A stretch of 60,000 nt of DNA from Owenia fusiformis. Lineage: Eukaryota; Annelida; Polychaeta; Sabellida; Oweniidae. The notes below the pieces were generated by a model that saw only the letters and a list, made by a program, of their open reading frames with translations, did no database searches and was not told the DNA's origin. A program made the position numbers and the translations under genes. Below are positions 1 through 12,804 of this stretch, one piece after another. Where the stretch lies: positions 21,845,915 to 21,905,914 of the forward strand of contig CAIIXF020000001.1 of assembly GCA_903813345.2 (NCBI GenBank), written 5' to 3'. The stretch's first letter is position 1; every line of letters begins with the position of its first letter.

Positions 1-1
1 G

Positions 2-1651
2 TGTGTCCCTGATGATGAAATTGACTCCGATGTCTTGGCTTTCAAGACTCCAGGTTAGTATTATCCACTTTTGAGTCAATACGAGAAGCTTTCTCAAAGT
101 AACAAATTCCAAGGTTTATTTTTCTGTTTTCTGTTTCTATGATGTCCATGGCTACAACAATTAACCTAAGACCTATACAATTAACCCTGTAAATTGACGA
201 AAGTTTCTTGTAATGACTCCCTGTTTACAAAAGTAATTCTAAATATTGTACTTTATCAATAAACTCAATTAAAGGAAAAAGGCCAAAGTGGTTATTTTAT
301 ATCAGAAAATGTGTTGTTCCTCAACAATATTATGTAACAATACAAATCTGAAATGGATTTTTCCACGTAATGTCTTAAATTGATATGATATATCCTAATG
401 GTCTCCATTTTGTTCCTATTTAGGGATCATCTCACAGGTTTTACACAAGAGTCCAAGCCAAACATTATCCATTTTGTACATTCAACGTCCACTCTTGCTT
501 AAGAAAAAAGATTTTTTGAAGTTTAAATTGATATAATTTTAATTTAATGGCACCTTACAGTAGTGCCCATGTGTTATATTGGCATGTTTTGATTTTGCAA
601 TTTCTATTTATTTTCAGAATCACTAGGCAATCCTGGTGCTTTATTCCACTTAGACGAAGATTCCAATTTCTTCATGTCCCTCGATCTTAAGTTTATCACC
701 AATGGGAGTATAACTGTCTTGGTAGAGACAAAGGCCAAATCCGCACCACTATTCCATATACACTATGCGTGCAGTCAGACACTAATTCACGCAACTGGTA
801 ATGAAATATATTATGGGATTGGCGATCGCCAGACATGGAGTCACATGACTAGAGATATCCCGACAGATTTCCAGAAAGGGCTAACTTTGTTGTATCCCAA
901 ACAGAAAAAATTAAAGATGAAATTTGCAGTACGTAGAATAGTAAGCATAACATTACATGGTACTGGATACGTAGACAATATCACATTTTCAAGTGTGACT
1001 CATTTAGCTCAATTTTATTACGCGGCCAATTGGCTTGTTCGTCACCAAGACCGCACGGGTGGATGGCCAATAATGGTCACACGTAAACTAGGGACATTTG
1101 ATTCCTTAGATCCTGGTTGGTATTCAGCTATGGCCCAGGGGCAGGCAATATCTCTGTTAACTAGAGCTTATATAAGAACTAAGAAAGAAATGTACCTTCA
1201 ATCAGCATTACGAGCCACCAAGGTGCTTAATATAAACAGTCAAGACGGTGGGGTGCGTGCCACCTTCATGGACAAGTATGTGTGGTATGAGGAATACCCT
1301 ACAAATCCTAGCAGCTTCGTTCTCAATGGCTTTATTTATTCCTTGATTGGTCTTTACGATCTTAAGACCATCGCACCGCCAGAGCTTAGTGGCGAAGCTG
1401 AAAAACTCTTCAAGCAAGGCATGACGTCACTAAAACATATGCTCCCTTTGTTTGATACAGGATTGGGGAGCATATATGATTTACGTCATGTCACATTAGG
1501 CGTTGCACCAAACCGTGCACGCTGGGACTACCATTCCACTCACATTAACCAATTGCTGCTCCTAAGCACTATAGACAATGCCCCTATATTGAAAAATACT
1601 GCCGAAAGGTGGACGGGCTATATGATAGGCAAAAGGGCAGCCCATAATTAG
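2..1651 (+). CDS. GLCE: D-glucuronyl C5-epimerase, C-terminal part (last two exons, 5' partial)
   Basis: Golgi enzyme that converts D-glucuronate to L-iduronate in heparan sulfate and heparin chains. Visible exons are 2-53 (cag|gttagt donor) and 618-1651 (tttattttcag acceptor), joined in phase 1; the split codon reads as Glu. The intron (54-617) shows nothing else. The 3' exon carries the conserved C-terminal (alpha/alpha)-barrel-like epimerase domain: WYEEYPTNPSSFVLNGF, then SLIGLYDLK, GSIYDLRH, ARWDYHSTHINQL and a final RWTGYMIGKRA ending in His-Asn. The tyrosines in SIYDLRH and WDYH correspond to catalytic-cleft tyrosines known in vertebrate GLCE. The start of the gene (cytoplasmic tail, membrane anchor, N-terminal beta domain) lies before the window. 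An ATTAAA at about 1754 may be the poly(A) signal. The family assignment is very secure. Confidence 0.95.
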
Positions 1652-2158
1652 CCTTTGAGGAACTCAACCATCATGTATTTCTATACCAATATACAATCCT
1701 CACAGTTTTTGTCAAATATTTTGTTTTGATATCATAGATTTCAATTACATTTAATTAAATATCCATTGGTTTGGGAGACACAATAATTTAATAATAATAG
1801 CATATTTTGACTAGTGTGTTACATTCGGAGGCATAATATAAAATTGATATAAAAGAGGGTGGGCTAAAACACCAACTTAAAATTGACAAATGTACTCAAT
1901 TCATCCAATAATTTTAGGGTTGATTTAGCCTACCCTGTATACTATTGTGATCAAAGAATAATTATGTCTAACATACAGGATAAGTGTTTTCGAATTTGAA
2001 ATCATTGCTCATGCTATCTTTTACTCCGATGAGTCAGTTTAATGCACAGTCACAAAATTCAGCAGTTGCTCCCTTTATTAACATAGAGCAGTTATCTAAT
2101 TGGTATTGATTTTCGGGGGTTATGTGTTAAACTGCAATGGGAGAATTATTGCTGTTAA
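1652..2158. other. GLCE 3' UTR and start of intergenic region
   Basis: AT-rich sequence after the GLCE stop. There is a possible poly(A) signal (ATTAAA near 1754). No other gene or repeat structure is seen. Confidence 0.5.
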
Positions 2159-2630
2159 CATATTCACTGTTCCACAGCTGGATGACTCTAACTGCAGTTA
2201 GCTTCATTCAAGATGGTTGCCGAAATTATTTCGTTTTCGATAAACATCTGATTTCAGCTAAACTAAGTTGAATCTGGATTCCAAATGTTTTGCCATGCAA
2301 ATTAATAAAGCTACGATGGTAAATAACCACAAATAAATGCTCAATCAACCACGATATTGGAGAATATTAAAGAAAATGGCTTCACTTAGAATGACCCTAA
2401 CTGAAGTTGATGATCAAGTAGATCATAGAAGAATTTTGCGGTGTTTGGGCATTTATTTGTGGTTGAATACAATCGTAGTTTTATTAATTTGCATGGCGAA
2501 ACTTTTGTAATCAAGATTCAGCTTAGTTTAGCTGAAATCGGAGGTTTATCAAAAACGAAAGAATCTCGGCATCCATCTTGAATGAAGCTAACTGCAGTTA
2601 GAGTAATCCAGCTGTGGAACAGTGATATTA
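2159..2630. repeat. Foldback element (MITE-like), arms of about 180 bp
   Basis: Long imperfect inverted repeat: left arm 2159-2340, right arm 2449-2630, loop about 108 bp. The arms share CACTGTTCCACAGCTGGAT at the outer end and the complement of CACAAATAAATGC at the inner end. No coding capacity, so it is a non-autonomous DNA element. Confidence 0.85.
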
Positions 2631-4930
2631 CTCTGGCTTCATAGAAATACATGATGGGTGTATACTTCAGGTTTTATGATTTTATTCCAATTATTCCTCA
2701 TTTATTTATACTAGTCATGTCGTTCCTCAGTGGATTTTGATTATTCATAAAAAATGATTATTTAAAAGTGAACCATATATGTATGTACATATAAGAATGA
2801 TTATGATTTTCATAGTACTAAGGAAGTAGTGAAGTACACTCAGGGACTTATATATTTGAAGTCCATGGTGCATGAAAGTGTATTAAAAGGGAGACAAATA
2901 CTAGAATAGAATAACAAAGTCATACATTTTGTACATTGTGAACAGTGGCGTGATGATATCTCTGTGTGTAATGTCTCTATTTTAGTAATGTTCATGGACA
3001 AGTTCTGTTTTATATTTGTAGGTTACAATGGCCTACTAAATTATACAAATTTTTCTCCAAAAATCAAAAATAGATTGGTGCCATTCTGACCTGGCTACGA
3101 ATTAAGCTTGATTGGAAGTCATGCATTTGGAGAGTATTTCTATTATGTTAGGAGAATTTGATTGAAGAGAAGTTTTAGCTTTAGCTGATTTTACAGTATA
3201 TTTTCTCAATCAAATTCTCTATATTACCTGTATTTCCTGGTAAAGATGGCAGCACTATAGTCGTAGTATTAATGGACTCCCAATTGCAAGCCCTGGAACC
3301 TTTTTATTATATCGTTGAAGGAGAGCACAAAAATATAACTATGAATTCTGGAAATATTTTGGGTTTGGGTTAAACAAAAAATATTTTGTGTCTGAATTCT
3401 AGAAGTTTGAAAAAATACTTCAGCTGTTAAGCTGAGTTAGAGGGAACTTTCTGATAAAGGGTAAAAAGTAGATCCCCAAATATCTAATGGTCTACCTTTT
3501 GAAAATGAGAAAATTTTATGATAAGGTGGTTGTGGCGTTAAGTTAGTGTCCCACAAGGATGCTATATTTTAACAGTATTGACATTTCTTTTCAAAATTGT
3601 TTTGGGTTCTTGTGTTAAGTGATCAGATTCACTTTGCTGACTCATCCCCTCTCTGCTGTCTATGATTCTCCTACACTAACAGTCTAAATGGGGCAATCAT
3701 GTACATGTTTATATTTCTCCTACAATAAGAGTCTGAATGGGGATAGGGCCATCCCAGGCAGCAATCATGTACATGTATATATTTCTCCTACAATAAGAGT
3801 CTGAACGGGGATAGGGTCACACCAACAACCAATCATGTATATATTTCATTCCAGAAACTGAGCATTAATTATTGGAAAATAATGGTATACGATATTTTAA
3901 TGCATGCAATATTAAAAAATTCTTTTATCCAGTGAATCAAAAGTGAATGAGTGTATGGACTAATGTATGATACTAATGTATATTTATAACCTACCTAGGA
4001 ATAGCATGTTTGTAGAAATGGTAGAAAGTAATGGGGCCAGGGCCAAGACCCTTACTTTTAATAATCAATGTAGAAAGCAATGGTGTGAAATCAATTAGGG
4101 TGCTAATATCTACATATTGTACGTGATCATTTAGGGGAGGTATCAAAAGATTGATGTCTGTTTAGAAACTTTACTAATCAAGCTTGGGGGTGGGGGGTTT
4201 CAATACTGAAAAGTTTTCTATGGGACAAAATCAATGTTTTGAAATTTCATAAAATGTGAGCTTTACTGCCTTCAAAGATAAAGTAAAGTGACACAAACTG
4301 TATTATTGGAATGACCAGTTTAGATGCTTACAATCATTCTTGTAAAAATGTTTTACTTTTTTCATATCAATTCTTTGCCCCTATTTTCAACATTTTAAAG
4401 TTTTAAGGGGGTGGGGTCAGATGTCAAACTTAATTAGTTAAGTTTTTAAACAGACATTGAACTTTTGATGCCTCCTCTTACTTCTTGTTAACTGTACACC
4501 GTATATGAACTTTCCAGGGCTGGTCCAAATATGGACTTTTCAATGTTACTCCAAATATGGACAAGATTAGTCCAAGTATGGGATTCCTAAAATTGGTCAA
4601 AACTTCCTAAGGTTTCCAAGACCAAAAATTCAAATTCATAAGGAAACAAATGATGAAACATTGTGTAAATAATAGAGTATGTACTATGTATACTATATAT
4701 ACCGTGTATACTATGTATACTTCAATGAAAACTCATTTTTAGATAAGCACTATTGAAAAAATTAAAAAGGTTTTACAAAAAGATGTCACTGATAAGAAGG
4801 TGTAAATATTCCTAATGTAAGTCTGGCTTTTTGAGAAGACATTGGAGCCTATGGTTGAAGGATTCCAGTGTTTACTGATAAAGCAGAAATTGCCAAGTAT
4901 TGAGGTATTTATTTAAAAAAACATATTAAA
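2631..4930. other. Intergenic, no gene seen
   Basis: AT-rich non-coding DNA. It contains a short hairpin (about 3151-3224, stem AGAGAATTTGATTGA), a tandem repeat at 3665-3848 listed separately, and a run of TATACTATGTATAC-like repeats near 4680-4720. I see no exon with recognisable homology. Confidence 0.5.
3665..3848. repeat. Three degenerate tandem units of about 46-70 bp
   Basis: Each unit begins TTTCTCCTACAATAAGAGTC, followed by TGAAYGGGGATAGGG and ending near AATCATGTACATGTATATA. The first unit is shorter, lacking the GATAGGG segment. Confidence 0.75.
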
Positions 4931-5331
4931 CCAGGTGTCCCAAAAAATGTTGTACCGAGACAAAAATGGAATAACTGAGTGAGTGATGAAGGAATATTCT
5001 TGAAATCTGGTCATCTGACAGACAATTTATTTACCATAGACATCCAAACGTTTCATTAAGTAGTTCTGCTTAGTATTAAAGAAAATATTGTTTTAACACC
5101 ATCACCTGTTTTCCCATGTTTTAAACTGCATTCAGTTCTGCATCAATCGTGGTGGAGGTAATCTAGAGCATGTCATCTAAAATGTCTCAATCAGTTATTT
5201 ACAAATTTCTATGATTTTTAGCTGCTGAAAAATGAATTCTCTTTAATATCATATGAAAAATTCAGCTTTTTTCTATGAATGAACAAAGAATCATTCCTGA
5301 TTCATTTGGGTACAGTTTTTTGGGACACCTA
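4931..5331. repeat. MITE with mariner-like ends
   Basis: About 400 bp bounded by inverted CAGGTGTCCCAAAAAATGT at the left and its imperfect complement TTTTTTGGGACACCT at the right. The AGGTGTCCCA terminus resembles mariner/Tc1-type ends. No ORF; the target duplication is not clear. Confidence 0.65.
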
Positions 5332-7283
5332 AATGACATCAGCAGATTTTGAATACTGCTACAAATTGTACATTATGTGTATATACATATGAAAGTGGTC
5401 CCCTCACATGATAATGGCATACCAACTCCCAGTCTTTGAAAGATTGGCGAAGGTGCAATTTTCTTTGAATTACCATGTTCAATCAAATTGTTTTTAAAAC
5501 AACTATTGCTTATCAGGCACTATATAACAAAGCAGTTATTTATTTAAATGGGAAATTTTGTCCAAATGTAACTTTGTCCACTTTCAATAAATACATGTAT
5601 TCATAAAGGAAAGAATTAAAAAATATTTTTTTGCAATAATCAATTTGTAAAAATGATTAATCTACTAATAAAAAACAATAGATGTATGTAAGTAAATAAA
5701 TGAATAAAACGATGAGCTATTATTTAAATAATGTATTTTGTATTTAAAACAGGTTTCTCTATAATAAAGCTGATTCATTACATTGGTCTTAAATCAAAAT
5801 TGGGTCACAAACTGTGAACCAATTACATTATATCTGTAAATTATACATTATAAGTGTCAGTTTACATATACACAGGGTGGGAATATCTGATTTTGTTTAG
5901 GTCCCCTAGCATGACATTTTACCAAGAGTTATCAAGAATTTCAAACAATTTATTTTTAACCTTAAAGGTGCAACAATTAGTGCAGGGGGACCATTCAACG
6001 ATTAGCGACCAGTGTCAAAATATATTTAAGTTTGGATATTTCATCAAGACTAACATCGATTTTCATTATCTCCAAAGAAACCCCCTGGATGAACATTATT
6101 TCAGCTGATATTCCTCTTGAAACATGGTGGATCTTAAAAATCGATGAGTGGGACTCCCTTTATAGATACTTTGAAGTTAATTTACACTTCTTAATGCTGA
6201 AATTGATAGTTTATACATACATTTTATGAAAATAGGTATGTCAAAGAAGGTGTTGAGCCAAATATTGACCTGATAGCTCAGAAAAATTTAAATTTTCCAA
6301 TTTTCTCTCTACAGTCCTTGTTGCCCCTTTAAAGCCAGTTCTGATCTAGGACAAAGTTATTAAAAATGGTGCAGGGATCCGACACTGAAAAAATACTTAT
6401 TCGGTTAAACTTTTTAGCACATTTACAAAAAGACTCAAAACATTTTTATCTCAAATGTATTTGTTTTATTAAAAAATATTTTTTAGTAAAGCACTGGAAC
6501 TGGTAAAGCTTAAGAACAAAGCAGTTGCCCCGGCTAGGACTATTAGTTGAAAAAGGCAAAAAACTGAGATTTAGACATTCACACCCTATGTGATACAGGT
6601 CATATAAGATTAAAAACTCAATGATATCTCAACAGTCTTTGTATACTTTACAGCACGAACAATATGTCAATGTAAATTTCAGTTGTAGAAAATGACAATA
6701 AAGTTCTATTATACTTAGATCTGAGTTGGTTTTATATTATTTGTTTTATAAAGAAATTATTATGCAAAATGACAATTTCCATTTTAAATGCATGCAGACA
6801 ATATTCATGTTTCTTCCAAGGAGGATTGGCTCCCAGGATCGAAACTTAATATTTTCCAACAATGAATACGTCGAAATGTCATTATTTTCTTAAATTATAA
6901 CTGACTATAAAATCAAAATCAAAAGTCCCAAAAGATTCGAAACACTATCTCGATCATTTCTTAAATTATAACTGACTATAAAATCAAAAGTCCCAAAAGA
7001 TTCGAAGCACTATCTCAATCATTTCTTGTAAGTTTTGGAATCTTTCATTGGGAAGTAAGACCAAAATTCATGATTCAAATGTTGAAGTGAACAAAATGGC
7101 GACTGTTTGAACTCGAACTTTGTATCATGACATGCCCATATATGGGAGAGAATATCAATGTTGCACTCTGGAAGCCAATCCTCCTTGTGTTTCTTCTATT
7201 AGTAGAATACACATCTTGGATCATGAATCGTGATCAAAGAATACTGAAACTAAATAAAAACACAGCAATTTGATGCCTTTATA
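5332..7283. other. Intergenic, no gene supported
   Basis: AT-rich sequence downstream of the HES-type gene. Two short overlapping ORFs near 5854-6229 have no recognisable similarity, and base composition matches the surroundings. A tandem duplication lies at 6886-7026. Confidence 0.45.
6886..7026. repeat. Tandem duplication, two units of about 70 bp
   Basis: Two near-identical copies beginning TTCTTAAATTATAACTGACT and ending in CACTATCTCRATCATTT. The first copy has an extra ATCAAA, which accounts for the length difference. Confidence 0.85.
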
Positions 7284-8941
7284 TTACCAAGGTCTCCAAA
7301 TGCACCCTGAGTTGCTATCTGGTCCATGTTGAACAGTTTGTTGAGATCTTTGACATGTTCCCCTAGATGGTGTACTAGTGGCATGTTGAGATGACCCCTG
7401 TGTAACTAAGAAATAACTTGGTGATCTTGGACTCAATTGTATTAAAGTCACAGGGAACAGATATTGTCCATTACCTTCGAATAATTTCAGAATGTCTGTC
7501 GATATTTCTGATGATGGCTGTTCAAAATGTTGACATTTATTTGTACATGTCTGATCATTGGATTGATCTGACAGAATAGTTTTAGGGTTTGGATTGTCTT
7601 TTCGCTCAACACAGCGTAAATAATCAACTGCCATTTCTAGAATGTCTGCCTTCTCTATTTTCTGGGATTTGGTAGACTGAAAAAATAAAACATTCCCATT
7701 GAATAATAAAGGAAGTTTAGCCTATGTTAGAAATATACGTTTTTTGGCTGGTTGGTTCTATTATGCCATTCTGCAAAGAATAATACAAAATGTCCCATTT
7801 TTATTACCCACTCTGTATATACAATACAATTAAAAAAAAGTGAATTCATTTGATTGGGGAAATTCAAAAAATATAAATCCATGGAACAAAGGAACCTAGT
7901 CACAGATGTTCATACAGATGTTAGAATTACATTAAGCAAATTTCCAATGGCATCTTCAGAATAGTTATTGATCTGGTTGTTCTTATTATTCAATATAATA
8001 TACAATATCAGTACATTCAACTCATGTAACATTCATTACCCCGAGCACAGAGTTAAGTAAAATAATGTAGATGAAGCTATCCTTTAAGAAGTTAAGTCAA
8101 ACGAATGTAAAGGATCAACATTAAACTATATCTTACATACCTTTATATTACCAGCCTGGACAAGGATAGATTTAATTTCCTCCAAGTAATTATTGATTCT
8201 CTCTCGCCTTCTTTTCTCCATCAAAGGTTTCTAAAATATTTAAAAATGTTATTCCCTCATGCTATAATATTGAGTGTACAGTGACTCATCAAAAAGTGTA
8301 ACACATTGTCACACAATGTAACACCTTAGTAAGCTATTATTAATAGAGTAAAACCTGTCTTAGTGAACAACTTTCTCACAACTTCCTCCTCATACACTCT
8401 ATTGAATTCTGTGAACACCTCCAAACACTGAACATTTTTCTTGGCAAAAATGTTCGATACACAGGTTTTACTATGTTACAAAAGTGCAACAATTTGTCAA
8501 AGGCTTTGAGCACCAACTGTTGAACATGAGTCATAAAAAATTGGTTGCTAAAACAATATGTCACAACTTTGAAAAGTAGTATCGTTAAAAATGTATATTT
8601 ACCTCTCCCAGAATTTATTTGGTGTTTTCAAATAAATGTTAGATTTAATTTAATTTAATTTTTTTAATTTTGGGTAGATTAGCAACATACCATTAATGTC
8701 TACATAATTAAATACTTACATTAGTAATATGCATGTAATACTATTTACTTTACTTACATTTTTACACACTTACTTACATATGTAATATGCATGTAATACT
8801 ATTTACAAATACTTACATTTTTACACACTTACTTACATTAGTAATATGCATGTACTACTATTTACAAATACTTACATTTTTTCTCTTTTGAGAACAAGTT
8901 TTGAATTTAAGAGGTGGTTTGGTCGAAACTATTTGATCCAT
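7284..8941 (-). CDS. HES/hairy-related bHLH transcriptional repressor with C-terminal WRPW
   Basis: Predicted nuclear DNA-binding repressor of the hairy/E(spl) family, 182 aa from three exons: 8876-8941, 8141-8230 and 7284-7676, all joined in phase 0. Exon 2 encodes the basic region and helix 1, KPLMEKRRRERINNYLEEIK, with the family-typical Lys-Pro and EKRRRERIN. Exon 3 begins with the loop and helix 2 (KIEKADILEMAVDYLR). The protein ends exactly in WRPW, the Groucho/TLE-recruiting tetrapeptide. Introns falling before the basic region and between the helices match HES genes. The Orange domain that normally follows the bHLH is not recognisable; the linker is polar (DQSNDQTCTNKCQHFEQ). The protein is short for the family (usually 200-300 aa). 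Start chosen at the first ATG after the TATA box. Family certain; the exact subgroup is not. Confidence 0.93.
8346..8476. repeat. MITE, AGTAAAACCTGT family (copy 1)
   Basis: Inverted ends AGTAAAACCTGTCTTAGTG at the left and CACAGGTTTTACTATG at the right, inside the first HES intron. A second copy lies at 16899-17078. Confidence 0.7.
8712..8880. repeat. Tandem repeat, about 60 bp, 2.7 units, overlapping the HES exon 1 donor
   Basis: Units contain ACTTACATTAGTAATATGCA, then TGTAATACTATTTACAAA and TACTTACATTTTTACACAC. The last unit runs into the end of HES exon 1, so the minus-strand donor (GTAAGT at 8875 downwards) is itself one of the repeated CTTACATTT motifs. Confidence 0.8.
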
Positions 8942-8994
8942 TTCTGGGACTATCTTTGTCCTATTTCACAAAACACAGACAATATCAACTTCGA

Positions 8995-9003
8995 CCTTAT
9001 ATA
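8995..9003 (-). promoter_or_regulatory. TATA box of the HES-type gene
   Basis: Minus-strand TATATAAGG about 55 bases before the ATG at 8941. This predicts a transcription start near 8970 and a very short 5' leader. HES genes commonly have TATA promoters. Confidence 0.6.
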
Positions 9004-9589
9004 GAATATATTCATTCTTGAAGGAAATTGATTGGTCAAGACTTATCCAAAATAGCCTACAATGCTATGTATGGAATACAATGAGCCACACGATGACTGT
9101 TGATAAGGGGGAACAAGAAAAGCGAATTGGAAGTTTTGTGCTATTGGTTCATAAGCCTCAGATTATTTGGATATAAGTTCTTCCGCATACACCCATAGAA
9201 TAAACTTAAGACTCCATCTTATTATAATATTGAAGCTGCTGCAACAAGGGAACATCTCACTTACATATTTTTTTTTGGGGGGGGATGATGTGGTGTGAAT
9301 GCTGCAATGAAGCACATATTGACTAGCACCACCAAAGAGATGATTTGAAGATGACGCGTTATAATGATCCTGTATGTTTTTCATTCAAATATTAGTTAAT
9401 GCCTCATTCTATCAAGAACTCAAGTAGCAATGTTACTGGTATTTCTGGTTCACAGTGCATGAAGCATTCTAGTGCATTTTAGGTTAAATAAATTTTAGGT
9501 TAAATGAATGTTCCTTAGCTACTTGGTCAATTTTGATTTTTCATCATTATGTGTAAGACAACCAAAACCATACAAGGCATTTACGTGCA

Positions 9590-9727
9590 AAATGTCACAA
9601 CCTGCCATATCATACAGATGCCGACCGCTACAGATACAAAACACTGTTACAGACACCAAACACCAACCACCCAACACCGTCTCAAAAGTTGGAGACTATA
9701 ACAATATATCACCACTTCTGGTGTTGC
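9590..9727 (+). repeat. Dispersed repeat, 'ATGTCACCACTT' family (copy 1)
   Basis: Begins AATGTCACAACCTGCCAT and ends TTGGAGACTATAACAATATa then TCACCACTTCTG. It is flanked by direct ATGTCAcCACtT-like repeats. Further copies lie at 48366-48472, 57951-58065 and (partial) 49872-49918. Confidence 0.7.
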
Positions 9728-11059
9728 CATAAAATGGCACAACTATTTACTATATATACGTGTAGTATAACATCTTACAAGTTTACTTCATAAAATATAA
9801 ATAAATATGTTTCTACTGGTAAACCCCATTCAAATGACACTTGTAATGTTGAGGATCACTCAATCCTACTTCATATTATGAATACCCCCAATACTGTCAA
9901 TTTCCTAATTTGATTCTTGTATTTTTCTCACTTGTCTGAAGTTGAGTGGCCCTCCAAAACTTTTGAAACCTGTCAACAAGACTTAATCCCATCAAAGCTC
10001 ATTAAAATAGCAATGTTTTCCATAAATATTTAAATGGTTTAACCTTTATCCAGTTTCATTTTGAGTAAAATAACACACACTTCAAGGTACTCTATGTATG
10101 TCGTTAAGTACTTCTGTGTAATCCACATGCAACCTGAAGAGCATAAAAGCCTGTTATTTGATATATTGAAAATACAGGTTCTTCAGAGATCATGAGGCAT
10201 CCTAAACATTTTCATAACTCCCTTTTCAAAAACTTCAAAATTGTGATATAGTTTTCAAGATTTGATAGGTCGCTAGTTGCATATGAATATTAATTAATAA
10301 AAGATTGGCAAAAGTTAATATTCAACTGTAACAACATTTTGTTTTACAATGTTGATATAATTTTTCGAATAGTTTTTCAAAAATTTTCTAAGAGTTGCCT
10401 CGTCAGCTGTCTACCCTTGACGCCTCTTGACAGACTTAACGAAATGGGATTTAGCAAACGTTTGGCCCTCAAGTGGCTTTCCAGAGATACTTTGTACACT
10501 TTCCTCTCCATATTACTTATTTTGTTATGGAACAAGAGCTTTCAAGTAATAAGATACCTGAGAGACAGACCTTTATTTGGTATGGTATGCTATGCCGTGT
10601 TCATTTACTGAAGTTGAAAAATTTCTTTCTCTTTCTACACCTTTAACTATGAATGAGCATCATTTTTCTTCCATACAGATATATTACATATGAATAGCTT
10701 TCAAATTCAATTCATAAATAACACAGATCAACATTAGCAGAATCAAAAAATACATAAAACAAGTTTAAATTAGACTATTAATTTATCAATTAAAAAATCA
10801 AGTACAAAGTATCAAATTGTTTCTTATTCTGAAAACTGAAATGTTAATAGAATTTTCAGAATTTTGTATGTATTCCTTTTCCCGTATGTAAGCACAAAAG
10901 ATTATGAGAATTCAAAAGTGGAGTTGAACAAGAAAATATGCATGATGCAAAATTGAAGGAATTGTCATAATAAGGATGAGGGGATTGGGTCTCTTACATC
11001 CTTAAAGGCTGACAAGCAGTTTTTGTCCAAGTGAAATAAGCACTGTATACACTGTAAAT

Positions 11060-11480
11060 AGTGTTTTAATTGTTTCAATTGTTTCAATCATTTCAATCAA
11101 TTCAATGGTTTCAATGCTTGCATCATTTCCTACGTTTCAATGCTTACGTCATTTTGAGCATTTCAATCGTTTCGCTTTTGAAATTAATTTAAAGTTTCGC
11201 TGTTTGCGCCTGTTTCGCCATTTCAAGCATTTCAATCATACGACCAATTCATGAAGAAAGGGGCCAAACGATTGAAAAGAAAAACGAACATGCACGTTTT
11301 TCATTTCAAGCATTTCGCCGGGGCTTTTCAACTGTTTCAATCATTTCAATCAATACGTCTCGAAAAATAAAATTACTGTTTCGCTGCTTTCGCCTGTTTC
11401 GCCGTTTCAAGCATTTTAATCAATTCGCCTAAGCTCTTTCACATTCTCTTTCATTTCAACCATTTCAAGCATTTCGGCCT
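11060..11480. repeat. Degenerate TTTCAATCA-type simple repeat
   Basis: Many variants of GTTTCAATCATTTCAATCAA and TTTCGCCTGTTTCGCCRTTTC, with a period near 9-11 bases. It abuts the left arm of the inverted-repeat element that follows and may be part of it. Confidence 0.7.
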
Positions 11481-12804
11481 TTTTTTATTTTCTTACCTTA
11501 TCTTACTTCATATAATTTGCGCATCAGATATCAAAAGCTCACCTTTCATATCAAAAGGGGAAAAATGTTAACACATTTCAACCCCCGTTTCAACCATTTC
11601 GCCTGCCAGTGTACAGGCGCGTATCGTCATGTACGCAAAATACGCCCAGGCGTACTGTTTGAATTTGAAAAAACGTTTTAAAAAAAACATGAAATTCAGT
11701 ATTTTACTGTTATTTTCTTTGATGATGTGTAAACCTTTGTTGTACAAGTGTATTAACAATAAGTTCTTGATTCCCTCATTGTCATTCACTGTTTTCGTGA
11801 TTCAAAGATTCAATTTTTTTCGTGATTCAAAGAGTTGCGTCATTCTTGTACGCTTCTTCAAGGCCGTATGGGGTATGATGGCGAATCCCGGCAGAGTACA
11901 CGCTCAAAATCAGCAAATTCAGTACGTATAAACCTGAGTATCACTTGACATTATTAAATGTAAGTAATTTAATCATTTAAACCGTACGATAAGTGGATTT
12001 AGCTTTAACTACATTGATTAAGCCAATAAAAGCCCTTATGTGTAGAGCATTTCCAAATTCGCACGACCTTGTGCAGACGACTTTCTCTATTTTCGTCTGG
12101 TGTAGTGTTGACTCTTGGTGCTGCCATCTTTATATCGACCCAGAACCTATGGTAGGTCTGCACGAACGAAATCATACGCCAAAATCGCATTCATCTTCAC
12201 ACATTATTCATCCACATACGGGGGCGTACCCTTGCAAAATGACCACGATACGCGCCTGTGTATACACCCCTCTAGAAGAAATACTAGAATGTATATAACT
12301 TGTTCATGTATTCTGTTTTATTTTCCTTAGATGCCACATAGACCTTATTTCTGAATAGGCTCTGAAATGAGTTTAGAGGCAAAACTTTATTAATGCCAAG
12401 ATCACATAATATATTTCCCATACCCTAGTGTTTTCTTGTAAAGTACAACAATACTATACAAAGGAAATACAATATACTACAGCCATTAGGAACACCATAT
12501 ATCATGTATTCATACTGATGACAGACAACGTACGAGTAAACTTTATAGACTAAAATAATTCAGTTATTTTCTTTCTTAACCGTTGACCAGAATCCAACTC
12601 ACACGATACATATACCTTTTAAGCTTTTTAAAGCGTGCAAAAGTCATTTTTATTGGTACAACATGAAAAGATACTAATAATGACTTGTTGTTTACAGTTT
12701 ATTTATTCTACCATGTGTTAACATTTTTCCCCTTTTGATATGAAAGGTGAGCTTTTGATATCTGATGCGCAAATCATATGAAATAAGATAAAGAAAATAA
12801 AAAG
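11481..12804. mobile_element. Non-autonomous element with about 95-bp terminal inverted repeats
   Basis: The left arm (11481-11576) and right arm (12714-12804) are near-perfect complements; the right arm reads TGTGTTAACATTTTTCCCCT, then TTTGATATGAAAGGTGAGC. A second, inner inverted pair (11609-11650 with 12222-12262, core CAGGCGCGTATCGT) nests inside. Overlapping ORFs of about 60-100 codons on both strands show no transposase features, so coding is not supported. Confidence 0.8.

Larger units (their letters stand above)
9004..11480. other. Intergenic, upstream of the HES-type gene; repeats only
   Basis: AT-rich sequence. It holds a T9-G9 homopolymer junction near 9270, a dispersed-repeat copy at 9590-9727 and a TTTCAAnCA-rich tract from about 11060. 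No exon is recognised; the ORFs at 9163-9384, 9508-9732 and 10339-10611 look random. Confidence 0.45.

Noticed and set aside
5854-6229. Two overlapping + strand ORFs of 84 and 65 codons
   Set aside because: No similarity, no exon-type borders, AT-driven composition; they look random.
11629-12330. Cluster of overlapping 60-100-codon ORFs on both strands inside the 1.3 kb inverted-repeat element
   Set aside because: No transposase motif, and ORFs on both strands overlap; random openness is more likely than a gene.
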